The position numbers and the translations under genes were made by a program. Positions 36,194-46,632 of a DNA stretch of 64,000 bases are shown in pieces. The notes beneath the pieces were generated by a model. That model did not search any database. It saw only the letters and a program-made list of their open reading frames with translations, and was not told the origin of the DNA. The stretch is from Coriaria nepalensis (taxonomy: Eukaryota; Streptophyta; Magnoliopsida; Cucurbitales; Coriariaceae), in assembly GCA_027186245.1 (NCBI GenBank), contig CP114489.1, positions 9,865,501 to 9,929,500 on the forward strand, given 5' to 3'. The first letter of the stretch is position 1, and each line of letters opens with the position of its first letter.

Positions 36194-36751
36194 TTAAAAA
36201 AGATTCTGACCGGGGAAATTTTGGTAACAAGATGAAGCTGGACCGGACTCCTGAGCAAAACTAGACCGTTTACCCTCAACGACAGTGAGCGCAGGCCCGT
36301 GAGGGTCATGACTATGATCCCCGCCACCCTTACTTTTGGATCCGCTATGGGCAGCCCTCTTCAGCCCAAGAAGGCCCTTCCATCTCGTTCCGCCGCCGCC
36401 GCCGCTCTTAGGCGGCCGAGGCAGCACCTCGCCATCATCTTCCTGAACAAGAAGCTCTTCTCTAAGAGTTCTCTGCTGCATTTTGATGGGTAGTAACCTA
36501 CCCTTGAAGAAAAGCTCATCAGCTCCACTCATCATGGAGTAGTTAGTGGAAGCGACAGAGAATTCAAAGTCAGAGGAGGAGGAAGGAGGCGGGTCCGATG
36601 CTGATCTGGCAGGCCTTATGATATGATCTTGGGCGTCCACGAAATCATTGGAGAAGGAAATTCGTGGGGTCATTGGAGTGTAACCAGAGTTATTATTCAT
36701 GCTGTTGTTATTGTACATGATGATGAATATGTCTAGACTACTGCATGCCAT
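36194..36751 (-). CDS. Uncharacterised plant protein with FEFSV...ADELFFKG motif
   Basis: A single open frame of 185 residues. Visible blocks: TPRISFSNDFVDAQD (~27-41), DFEFSVASTNYSMMSGADEL FFKGRLLP (~61-87, split here), a linker with PRPPKSGGGGG, and TRWKGLLGLKRAAHSGSKSK near 123-141. This order (ISFS-DFV, FEFSV, ADELFFKG, RWKG-LGLKR) recalls plant proteins annotated only as serine/arginine-repetitive-matrix-like (such as Arabidopsis AT1G56020/AT3G12970, from memory). There is no signal peptide, membrane span or enzyme motif, and much is low complexity. Another Met at residue 12 (36718, MYNNNS) is an equally possible start. The tail after residue ~170 is less typical. The leader carries a ~17-base G/C homopolymer near 36808-36823. 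Function unknown. Confidence 0.75.
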   Translation of the reverse strand: MACSSLDIFIIMYNNNSMNNNSGYTPMTPRISFSNDFVDAQDHIIRPARSASDPPPSSSSDFEFSVASTNYSMMSGADELFFKGRLLPIKMQQRTLREELLVQEDDGEVLPRPPKSGGGGGTRWKGLLGLKRAAHSGSKSKGGGDHSHDPHGPALTVVEGKRSSFAQESGPASSCYQNFPGQNLF

Positions 36752-36829
36752 GGGCTGGTTTCAAGACAGCATTGATAGAGAGAGAAAGAGAAGGGGGAGT
36801 GCGAGAGGGGGGGGGGGGGGGGGTGAGGT

Positions 36830-38763
36830 GAGCCCTGGTGAAAAGTGTTTACAAGTTTGCCCTCAAAGATGAACTTGTATGTATATATATGCCCACAAGA
36901 TGTCGAAAGTGTGTGATGAACCATATAATATTTATATGTAATGTAATTTAACTACTAAATGAACATTTAAAAATTCTTCACAAGGTCTACGTTCAATTGA
37001 GAATTCAAAATACTAGATTTGGTTTTCGATCATTTTTACGATGTAACACATCATTCCTATTGTTTTGGTCATGGTTGGGTCCTCTTTTATGTTTATGTTG
37101 TTTTCTATAATTTGTTTTTGGATTAAAAACAATTTACATATAAATTTAATCTTAAAAGATAATTTATATCAAAAAAATTTACAAAATATAATTTATATTC
37201 AAATTTTTAATTCAAGTGTAATTTAAATAAGACTTTTTAGTTTATATAAATGGAATTCAGACCACCAGTATTGACGTGCCATGTCATTAAAAAGATTTAT
37301 TTATTATTATTTCATTCTTAATCTTTTACTATTTTCATTTTTTTTCCTTATTAATTAATTATTTTCTTTCGACTACGAAATTATTTGAATAAGACGTACT
37401 TTTAAATCTATTTTTTAAAAATGAAAAACTTAGGGGGAAAAAAAAAATTTGTCCAGTTTCTTGGGTGAAAACGGATCGAAAGAATTTGATTTTTTTTTAT
37501 AGAAAAATTGATTGAAAATAATCCGATTTTTTTCACAAAATATCCAAATATAATCGAATTTTTGCTATAAATCTGACGAGATTGATTCTGTTCTTCCTCG
37601 TAAAATCATCTTCATTAAAATGACACAGGATCCAAAAATATATATATACGAAGATCTTCGAAAACCTTGAACCAAAATCAATAGAGATCTTGGTTCAAGC
37701 TTGAACTAGGTCACCATTGATCTAGTTTGAGCTTGATCATCAAGCTCTGGGAAATTCAAATTAAATAAAATAAAAAGAAAAGAAAAAAGAAGGAAGAATG
37801 TGAACCAGATTTCCATTGCAAATCTCGAATTAAGCTTTGAACCATATCTCCAACGAGGATCTAGTTCGTCTTCTTCCTCTTTTTTTTTTTAATAAATCTG
37901 ATTTTTAGAGCTTGAACTTAAATCTCCTTAGATCTGGGTTTAAGCTTTTTGAAGATCTTCATTTTTTCTTAAATTTATTTTAAGATCCGATTCATCTTCC
38001 TCGTGAAGAAGATAAACTAGACCGATCTCATTCGGTTCTTCGTGAGGAATAATGGAATCGATCCAATCAGGTTTCTCACGAATATACATTCATTTTGGAT
38101 ATCTCACAAATTAACGAATTGTTTCGGTCAAGTTTTTTCGCAATAAAACTGAATTATTTAGATATATATTTTTTTCAAGAAAACAGACGGGATTTCATTC
38201 CCCCCATCTTAAACTATTTTATTTTTTTAAAAAAATTATAAAGAAAGTAATAAATTAATATGGGAGAAAAGTGGAATTCATGAAGTATTAAGAATCAAAC
38301 AATAATAAATTTTTTAAATTAATGAAATGGCGTGTTATATATATCACGTCAACATCGGAGTCAGAAAATCGATAAGAAAGACTAAAAAATCTCACTTGAA
38401 CTATATAAGGATTAAAAAGCTAGTCAAAAATTACATAAAGATAAATTTGTAAAAATATAACTATAAATGGACTAAAAAATGAATTAACTCTAAATTTTTT
38501 GTACAAAACAACTCCACCTAAAGGTGGCTATTTTTTTTTATTCCGATAGGATTCTCAGTACTAATACCAGTCCCATCTTAATCGAGAATCAATGAATTAA
38601 TACCGGAACCAGTAATAAATAATAATAATTAAATTTAAAAATAAAAATGAATAAAAAATAAAAACAAAATCGATCTCCTCACTGAAGAGTCTTCAGTCTT
38701 CGTCTTGGACTCTCTTTGTTCCCTTTTACTCTATATGCCCTAATTTCATCGAGAGAAATCATA
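36830..38763. other. AT-rich intergenic, no gene seen
   Basis: No coding region is supported. A patch at 37640-38060 repeats GAAGATCTTC-, CTTGAAC- and GATCTAG-like words in both orientations and may be a decayed repeat. Confidence 0.4.
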
Positions 38764-38769
38764 GTATTT

Positions 38770-39474
38770 GTTGACGTAGATTTCCGTCTGTTGTGAAGGG
38801 TTCTACGATCCACAGTATATCCAAAGATCGACTATTGCACTCAACAATAAACTGCGGCAGGGGTGGTAGTCGGCCAACCCTCCTCCGACGCTCTAATTAG
38901 CTTTCTTAGAGGGAAAACAGAGAGTATTGAAGAAGCTAGTTCTTTTTTTATGGGTTTTTTCATTACCTTTTTCTCTCAAGATATTTAGTTTTTATACCTG
39001 ATTTAAGCTGGGTGGCTCCCGACAGCTTTACACGTGTCACCCCCTCATTGCTATATTCTATGCTCCATGATGGGTGTCAGCGCCGTGCAGTCTGACATAG
39101 CAAGGATTTGCTCCCCACTTGCCTGTCCTTCTGGGCAGTAAGACGCTGCCTCCGTATGACATCTTCCAGGGCAGCTCAACGTGCAATAGCGCCACTTTTA
39201 TCTTACATATCAAGGACAAGGTTTCCTACTCGAGTGTTAGTTACTTTCTATCTAAGCCGAGTGAGGAATACCTGACTCAACCTCAGCATTTTCCTGAAAT
39301 TTTTTGCCTCGTTCGAATATGGATAACCGAACTGATGCCACCTTAGACCCTAAGTACCTCAGCCCCTGATATTATCTATCCTCCGTACTATATTTCTATG
39401 ATTTAAAGCTGACGACACTGAGCCTTAGTCTCTGTGGTTACCTAGCTAAAGCTCTCTCGAAATTATGTATAATA
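38770..39474 (-). repeat. 3' LTR of the gag-only element
   Basis: 705 bp. For an element read on the minus strand this is the 3' LTR. It aligns along its length with 41852-42593; shared blocks include CAATAAACTGC, GGCCAACCC, GACGCTC, CTGATTTA and GCTGACGAC. It is preceded by AGTATT. Confidence 0.88.
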
Positions 39475-39843
39475 GTTTGCCCCTTGATACGTAACCTCAT
39501 TCCATGAGTCATGCATCATTTTGACCACTATTCCGGCCGATAAGCTCCCGTCTTATCCTACCAACCCCTGTTAATACCGAGGGATGTGAAAGGACGCATA
39601 CATGCGTCTTAAATGTACCTCAATTTACATTCGCCGTTATCCGTGATGACCTCTAAGAACATGACATGTGGAATATGACAGCAAACATACTCGACTGTCG
39701 AGTCCATTCCCCTTCCTTATTCCCGTTTAATAAATGTTTTTCTACCATTTTCATTTCACTCTAAGCTTTTACCCACAAATTCTAGCCTTCTCTCAACCTT
39801 TCTATTTTTTCATGAAATCCGCAGCCTTTCACCGTCGCATCCA

Positions 39844-41618
39844 TCACCATGAAATCCCCAGCCTTTCACCGTTGCTGATACCCATGTTTCTGAAGGTTGA
39901 TAAGGACAACACGTCCACCGCACTCCGTGAGTCGACCAGAACTTGATGTATCAAAGTGGTTGAGATGTTGGTCAAGATGACAAATGCATCATTGTGGGGG
40001 TATATAACTTCCTTCTCATCAAAGTGATTGAAGGTAATGTCTAGCGATATTTTATGGTGAGGTGTGATCGAGATGGAGGACACTTCAGCTTGTGTTAGGC
40101 TCCTCAACCATTTGTTTATTTGCCGACCCGAGCCTCCCCCCTCAGATCCCCCCACAATTACTTGGATCTTCCCCACCACATTCTGATGCCCGAGGTTATT
40201 GTCCTGACGATCATCTTCCTTATCCTCTCTCATATCGTTTCTTCTTACTCCATTTGTGTTTCCCCTCCTTCCTCTATTCACGTATTCCCCAAGACGACCC
40301 TCTTGGATCAGTCTGTCAATCTCTCTCTTTAAGTGTAAGCAATCCTCTGTCTTATGACCATGATATGCATGGTATCTACAGTAAACTCTTCGGTCTCGCT
40401 GAGCCGGTGCACTATTAAGCTGATCAGGAGCTTTGAATAGATTGTTGTAGCGGTTGTATATCACATCTATTCCAACTACGAGAGGTGTAAAAGTGTCCCT
40501 GAAGAGGGGTGTCATTCTCTTCTTCTCTAGGCTTCTCCTCTCTTCATTTTTCCTTCTTCTATCTTCCTTTCATTTGCCCTTTCCCTTTGGTTCCTCTCTT
40601 TTCCTTTTTCCTTCCATTCCTCTACTATTGTCCCCCCTTTCCCTTTGACTTCTTAGCTGAGTTATTAGGATCCCCTCAACTACTCCAATCCTCTTTGCCT
40701 CTAATAAGGCCTCAACGTACGAACCAAAATGCTTCTTTCCCAATAGGCTAATGAGCTTTTTATCTATCATGCCTCTTAAGAAGGCATGTAAAACCCTTAT
40801 GTCCCCAAGTCGGTCTACATTCTTTGAGGCTCGGTTGAACCTTTCCATATAGTTTAACAGATTTTCTTTTGGACTTTATCTTATAGTATAAAGACTCATG
40901 AGGGGAAGTCTAGTGTTAGTTGCACCCCATAAATTCGACACAAATAACTTCTTTAGGTCGTCGAATGAATCAATAGAGCCTAGCGTGAGAGACATATATC
41001 AATCACTAGCTGAGTCAGTTAGAGTGATATGAAAACATTGACACATGAGCTCGTCCGACCTAACATTCATTTTCATGCAGGTTTTGTATGAGCTCACGTG
41101 GTCTCGGGAATCCTTTGTCCCATCGTACATCATGGTCGGACCCATGAACTTATTCGATAATTGTGCATTTTGGACTCTATCTGTAAACGGACTTTTTGGC
41201 TCGTCCATACACAACTGGTGCCCTTTACTACCGCCTCTAGTTCCCTCATTTGCTTTGTCAGTTCTAGGATTACTTTTGCTTGCCCTGTTGGTGGCTCAAT
41301 TGATTTCACGGGACGCCTTGTGTCCTTCAACACTTGTGAGGGTATCGGATTCTAAGCAGTATCCGTTGAATCACCTCGCTCTCCTCCAACCGCAACCGTC
41401 CTCAAGCGAGATGCTTCGTCATCCTCTTCAGATTGGGATCCCTCAAGGGGGCGCATGCATCTCCTTTGTGGTTCCTCTCTTTCTTCTGGCCTCACTCCCA
41501 CCCTTATTTTTGCAATTCTTGCTTTTATAGAACACTCCACCACCTGACTCATTCTTTCCACTAAGCCCTTATCCATCCTTTCGATGGCCTGCAGTATGCC
41601 CACTCCACTAGTTGCCAT
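39844..41618 (-). pseudogene. Gypsy gag plus protease remnant
   Basis: Reading the minus strand from 41618: an N-terminal gag segment (41352-41618), a capsid segment with NKFMGPTMMYDGTKDSRDHV and CQCFHITLTDSASDW (~40950-41150), ENLLNYMERFNRASKNV near 40850, and a segment at 39844-40515 with YCRYHAYHGHKTEDCLHLKR and EIDRLIQEGRLGEYV, the Cys/His pattern of this gag family. It ends in a protease-like VDSRSAVDVLSLSTF, where the expected catalytic D-S-G reads D-S-R. At least three frame changes or stops separate the segments (for example before SPKENLL near 40880). No polymerase follows. It cannot yield an intact polyprotein as it stands. Confidence 0.85.
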
Positions 41619-41851
41619 TGGAGGGGTTTGCGGAGGCGTTGGTCTTCTTCTAGCTATGCTCGTCGAATGTGTTATTCTCCCTCAGGTAAGGATGGGAAGA
41701 CTGCTCTTCCTCTACCTCTCTCCCATCCTTCACTCTCACCTATCTGCTCTCCTACTACATCCTCCATCTCGTATCCTCCTTTTAGTCGAGCCCTTGATCT
41801 GTTGAAAATTTTGAAAATAGAGACAATTGATCCCCATGGTCAGTGCCAAAT

Positions 41852-42593
41852 TGTTGACGTAGATTTCCGTTTGTTGTGAAGGGCTCTACAGTCCATAGTA
41901 TGTCTCAAGATCGGCTCCTGCACTTAACAATAAACTGCAGCCGAGGTGATGGTAGGCCAACCCCCCTACGACGCTCGAGTTAGCTTTTTTAGATGGAAAA
42001 TGGAGAGTATTGAAAAAACTTGTTCTTTTCTTAATTGATTTTGCATTACTTGTTTATTGTCTAGACATTTGGTTTTTATACCTGATTTACGCTGGGAGGC
42101 TCCTAACAGCTTTTACACATGTCATCCCCTCACTACTCTATTCTCTGTTCCATGACGGGTGTCAGCGCCCTGCAATTTGACATAGTAAGTATTTGCTCCC
42201 CACTCACCTGTCCTTCTGAGCAGTAAGGCGCCGCCCCCTATCTGACATATTCCGGGGCACCTCAGCATGCAGCAGCGTCACCCTTGTCTAACATACCAAA
42301 GACAAGGTCTCCACTCGAGTGTCAATTTCTTTCCACCTGCCCACTCAGTTATATTGCAAATACATGAGTTGACCGAGTAAATACATAACTCGGGCTCAAC
42401 ATCTTCTTGAGACTTTCCGCCTAATCTAAATATGGATAACCGAACTGATGCCACCTCGGATCTTCCGTACCTCTGCCTCATATATCATCTATTCTCAACA
42501 TTCTATTTTTATAATCTTGAGCTGACGACGCCCAACCTCGATCTTAGTCTCTGAAATTACCCAACCGAGACTTTCCTAGAATTAGGTATAACA
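41852..42593 (-). repeat. 5' LTR of the gag-only element
   Basis: 742 bp. For the minus-strand element this is the 5' LTR. It is followed on the minus strand by the primer-binding site and on the plus-strand side by the target duplication AGTATT at 42594-42599. It is less deleted than the other copy. Confidence 0.88.
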
Positions 42594-42972
42594 AGTATTG
42601 TTTTAAAATTTCTCTCAGTTTGGCAAGAAGTTCTTTATGTGTATAAGTGTTTTTTGGTTTCGATATTATGTAAATGTCAATCTAAAAAACCGGTATATAA
42701 TTTCTTGCATAACAAAATCAGCATGTCATCTTACATAGCTGCAAAAGCCACACTGTTCTACAGCTAATGTTTGTTTTTCCTCTTTATATTCTACCAAATA
42801 CAATGACATAGTCTAATAATACCACAAAAAAAGCCAGAAAACTATGGATAATTTTCCCTCAACTCCGAAGAACACTATGCAGATTCTGATGCCGATTATA
42901 ACAAGTTCTTCTTGGGGGGAAAAGGATCTCGCCCTTTAACCGTCTTCTTGCATTCCAAAAGGGCGTGAATCT

Positions 42973-45483
42973 TCACAAAATCTCTGAAATCTGCAACAAA
43001 ACTCATAGATAACTTCAGCTAGATATCTATCCATTTAATGAGCATGGAAACTTGTTAATTAAGTACTTACATTTATATTTGGCCAAAAAAAAAAGTACTT
43101 ACATTTATAGGCATCTCGGCTATGACAAGGCTGCTGCTTTCTTCAATGCTTCTGAGAGTCACCACTTCACCACCCACAACCATATTGATTAAAATCCCAT
43201 CTACACACATGAGAATGTTAAAAGTCTTTAACTAGATCACTATGCTCGGAAAACCTTAATTTATGTTAGGAACAGAAAAATGATGCGGAGCTAAATTCTT
43301 AGTTCTCCTCTAAAAACACAATTACTAGAGAGAATTTTGGGATTCTATAAAATGTATAACATAGACAGTTAAAGATCTGGTCATTTAAGGTTCAGTTACA
43401 TCTCTTCTATCGTAAGGATATACGCTTCTATCGTAGGGATATAATCGCAATCATACACCTAGCAATGTTCACTTGATATAGTTCTTTATTTGTTTTTAAT
43501 TAAATTCTCTTTTAAAGGAATTGGATTCGAATGTTTAGATAGAATTGGTTCCACATGATACGATATAGGTAACTAAAAACCCATTGGAGACTTGGGTAAA
43601 CTACCTGCTGCCAAACAGGTTGTCATTCGCCTCATATATATTTCCTGAAATAAAGCAACATTGAGAAACTAAAAAAATAAAGCCTTCTGTCAAATTCGAA
43701 ACAAAAATTTGTAGATGTTAGCAAACAACTTGCAGAATTTAAAATTATATGCTTCAAGCCATTGAGTTTTAAATCTAAGAAATGACCCAAAGACTACACA
43801 CTACACATTAGACACGGACCTGATAAATATAGTTATGTTTGTTAGGGTATAAATGATTTTCACTATAGATAAACTCGAAACTTTGAAACAGAGATAATTA
43901 TGGATCCCACTTTGAAAGGGTGAGTAAATAACATTAGCTGCATGTTATCAGTAGAGCATGGAAGTAGCATAAAATGTATCAGCTAACCTTCAAATCATTG
44001 ACACAAACAAAAATGACAATGATTTTTAAATACATATGAGATCCAAAAGAATGGAGATTAGACCTTCTTAGCAGGCAGCTCATAATTTATTAGAACACGA
44101 GCAGAAAGAGAAGACTCCCCGGAATTAAGAAGTGGAAGGCAGGCATCTGTAACAACTATCATATGTGATTTTTGTTCATCTTGCTTTATCTCACCTTCCT
44201 CTGTGGATTGTGTACTACTATCATTTTCTTTCCACTTCCATGTCGCTTGCCGAAAGTTCTCTAAGTTTACAGCACGGTCTGACTCAGCGAGGTCACTGTA
44301 CTGCCACATGGAAAACAGCAAGTATGCTTCATTAGTTACCATCCAAATTGCTAAACCACTAATGAATCCATAAATTTCACTAGCAAAAGTAGATAGCCTC
44401 AAGAACATTCAAAGCATAACCACAAACCTGTAAACTGAATAAACATAAGAGAAATTAAAAAAAAATCCCCTTATGTAAACTATAAGAAGAGAAGTATTAC
44501 ATAGCATAAGCATGGGAATATTGCTTTTATAATAGCACTTCAATCGCAACAGTGAAATCATGATACTGAGGCACAGTTTTAAAAATAAGGTAAAGAAGAA
44601 GACCACATTTGTTTGTGATTTAACCATGTTATTAATAGCAACCTGAGAAGTATGCCAACTGTGTTAAAGTACCGGTCATCTCAAAAAGATGTTAATCATA
44701 AAATCCCATGAAAAGGGGGGCAAATTGGAACCACTAATCAGGAAGAAATGAACTCGAACACTCCAGTTAATTAAAATCGGACATATGATAATTATTCCAT
44801 GGTAACTATCAATTGAAGGGCAGAAACACATGAACTCCACTGAGAAAAGAACTCAATATACACTCATTAACAAAGCGATCCACTCACTATTGGATGTGAA
44901 ATTATCTAACCAAGATAAAAAAACTAAGTAAATTGGCCACAAATCCATGCAAGTAAGACTACTTATCGATCCCATTTTCACAAAAATCATGTAAAATAGC
45001 TTTAATTGCCCTACCAAAGAGGCTAAAGAGATATAGGGGAGGTTAGAAACGGCAAAGCAGACAGCATCAAGCTCGTCTCTCGAACTACAACACACTATCA
45101 TCGGCAGAAATGGCCGACGCCCTGCCACTCCCAACAGATCCACAAAAGTTTCCTGCAAAAACCCTATAATAATGGTCAAAAAGTTCCAAAATAAAAATTA
45201 GAAAGAAATATTTTGGAACCGCAGAAAACAGAATTGGTGAATTGGATTGTCAGAGAACCATCTTGAACTGAAGCCTGTCTACGGCGAGGTAGAAGTGACG
45301 CTGCTGACTAGAACGATCCCCCAAATAAATAAAAAAAGTAATAATTTATGAGAAGTTTTCTGATTTAATCATTGAATTGGGAGAAGGACAAACTAAATCG
45401 AGAGAAGAAGAAGCAGAAGAATACCTGAAATGGGAAGAGGAGGGAGAAGGAGGGGAGAAAGCTTCGATTCCATCTATCGCCAT
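42973..45483 (-). CDS. Stand-alone helicase C-terminal (RecA2-like) domain protein
   Basis: Minus-strand exons 45425-45483, 45259-45307, 45015-45152, 44064-44300, 43605-43644, 43103-43200, 42973-42990; all GT-AG and in frame, 212 residues ending INISEIL. The fold matches the second lobe of DEAD-box helicases: RRPFLPMIVCCSSRDELDAV (motif IV-like, ~47-66), LYSDLAESDRAVNLENFRQ (motif IVa-like, 82-100), MIVVTDACLP (motif V-like, 129-138), and ARVLINYELP then YMRRM (149-168), where active helicases have INYDLP...HRIGR. There is no first lobe: no Q motif, Walker A or DEAD box. The motif VI arginines are not conserved as HRxGR. ATPase activity is therefore unlikely; a binding or scaffold role is an inference. 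The long minus-strand distance is mostly intron. It shares a ~0.6-kb divergent promoter with the large gene at 46593. Confidence 0.85.
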
Positions 45484-46085
45484 GGTTGCTCAAGTTGTAG
45501 CTCTACCTTTTCTGCTTCAGAAGGATCGCAATTCTTTCTCCTTTTCTTGCTTCTCGGAATATTCCTTTCTCCCGAGGCATATATGCACTGTTTCATATAT
45601 TTATTTCCGGAGTTCGAATTAAAAAAAAAAAAAAAAGATATTAATTTTCTGTTTTGCTGAGAATAAAAATATCATTTTTTTTCTTTCCTTTTTAGTTACC
45701 TTACCACATCAATCTCGGAATTTTTTATGATCTTGAGCTAAAATATAAGTTTTATTCCTTAATTTCACAAATATTAAATATATCATATAATAAAGGAAAA
45801 AAAATACGTAACATATTTTTCATTAGTTAGACAAAAGAATAATAATAATGCCAGTAACAAAAAATTCTCAACATTTAGGAGTCAAGCTAGGGGCTATACT
45901 TTCAGTCAACTCGGCTACAATCCTACATGAGCAGGACATGATACACAAAATTAGATTGACCTGGGCCAGAATTAAGAAATGAGAAAGATTGGTGGCCAAA
46001 AACTAACAACAAGCAAAATAAAGGGTAACATTTCGGAAGACAAGAAAACTATCACCCTGAGACGAAAATAAAGGGTAACTTCTCG
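45484..46085. promoter_or_regulatory. Divergent promoter region
   Basis: About 600 bp separate the start codon of the minus-strand helicase-lobe gene (45483) from the probable leader of the plus-strand BAT2-like gene (~46086). No TATA box stands out on either side. No reading frame here is credible. Confidence 0.5.
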
Positions 46086-46220
46086 TGCATTTGTCGCGCT
46101 CTCTCTCTCTCTCTCTTTCCCCCTGTTAGAGTAGGGCTTATTCGAATCTGAGACGAATCACATACGTTTCTCGGCGGCTCTACGAGAACCACCGCGATCC
46201 TCTATCCTACACCTCCGGAG

Positions 46221-46473
46221 GTAAGCTCTTTCATATCACTCCTCGTCCCTGTTGAACATTATGATCTCTTTCTCTCTCTGTCTACCTCAAGCTAGCTTCA
46301 TAATCACTGTGAAACCCTAATCGAACCAAAATCACACTCAAATTTTATACTTTAACAGGATCGAGCTTTTGAATCTACGATAGTTACTATTATTGTCATT
46401 GTTTCTGGCTTGATTAAGTTGAGAGTGAGTTTCTAGTTTTTGATAATATTTGCATCTATTGTGCGATCTGCAG
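46221..46473 (+). other. Predicted intron in the 5' UTR of the BAT2-like gene
   Basis: Donor CCGGAG|GTAAGC at 46221 and acceptor GATCTGCAG ending at 46473, with T-rich intron sequence. The upstream exon contains a CT microsatellite (~46098-46118). Leader introns are common in large plant genes and often raise expression. Predicted only from splice-site sequence. Confidence 0.55.
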
Positions 46474-46533
46474 AAGAGGCATAATCAGCGAGTAATTTTG
46501 TGGCGGAGGAGAAAAATTAGGGTTGGGATTTTG

Positions 46534-46632
46534 ATGCGTGGGTGGGAATTGGGATCCGCCAGTCAGGTTAGAGATTTGGTTGGACCTTGGCGATGGCTAA
46601 TCCCGGACTGGGGAACAAGTTCGTTTCTGTGA
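46534..46632 (+). promoter_or_regulatory. Overlapping upstream ORF
   Basis: ATG at 46534 (GATGCG context) opens 32 codons in a different frame, ending at TGA 46630-46632, 37 bases past the main start at 46593. If in the mature leader, it would compete with the main start. Confidence 0.5.

Larger units (their letters stand above)
38770..42593 (-). mobile_element. Gypsy-type LTR element with gag and protease only (TR-GAG-like)
   Basis: Two long direct repeats bound a ~3.8-kb element: 38770-39474 and 41852-42593. Both start TGTTGACGTAGATTTCCG; one ends TATAATA, the other TATAACA. The hexamer AGTATT flanks both sides (38764-38769, 42594-42599), a clean target duplication. Coding is on the minus strand. 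A PBS-like TTTGGCACTGACC abuts the 5' LTR (41831-41850), and a polypurine tract AAGGGGCAAAC (39475-39486) abuts the other. Inside are gag and a protease stub, with no reverse transcriptase, RNase H or integrase. It must rely on enzymes supplied elsewhere. LTR divergence and gag frame breaks show it is no longer young. Confidence 0.9.

Noticed and set aside
40045..41530. Plus-strand frames of 108 and 161 residues in the LTR element
   Set aside because: They are antisense to gag, whose text is clearly on the minus strand.
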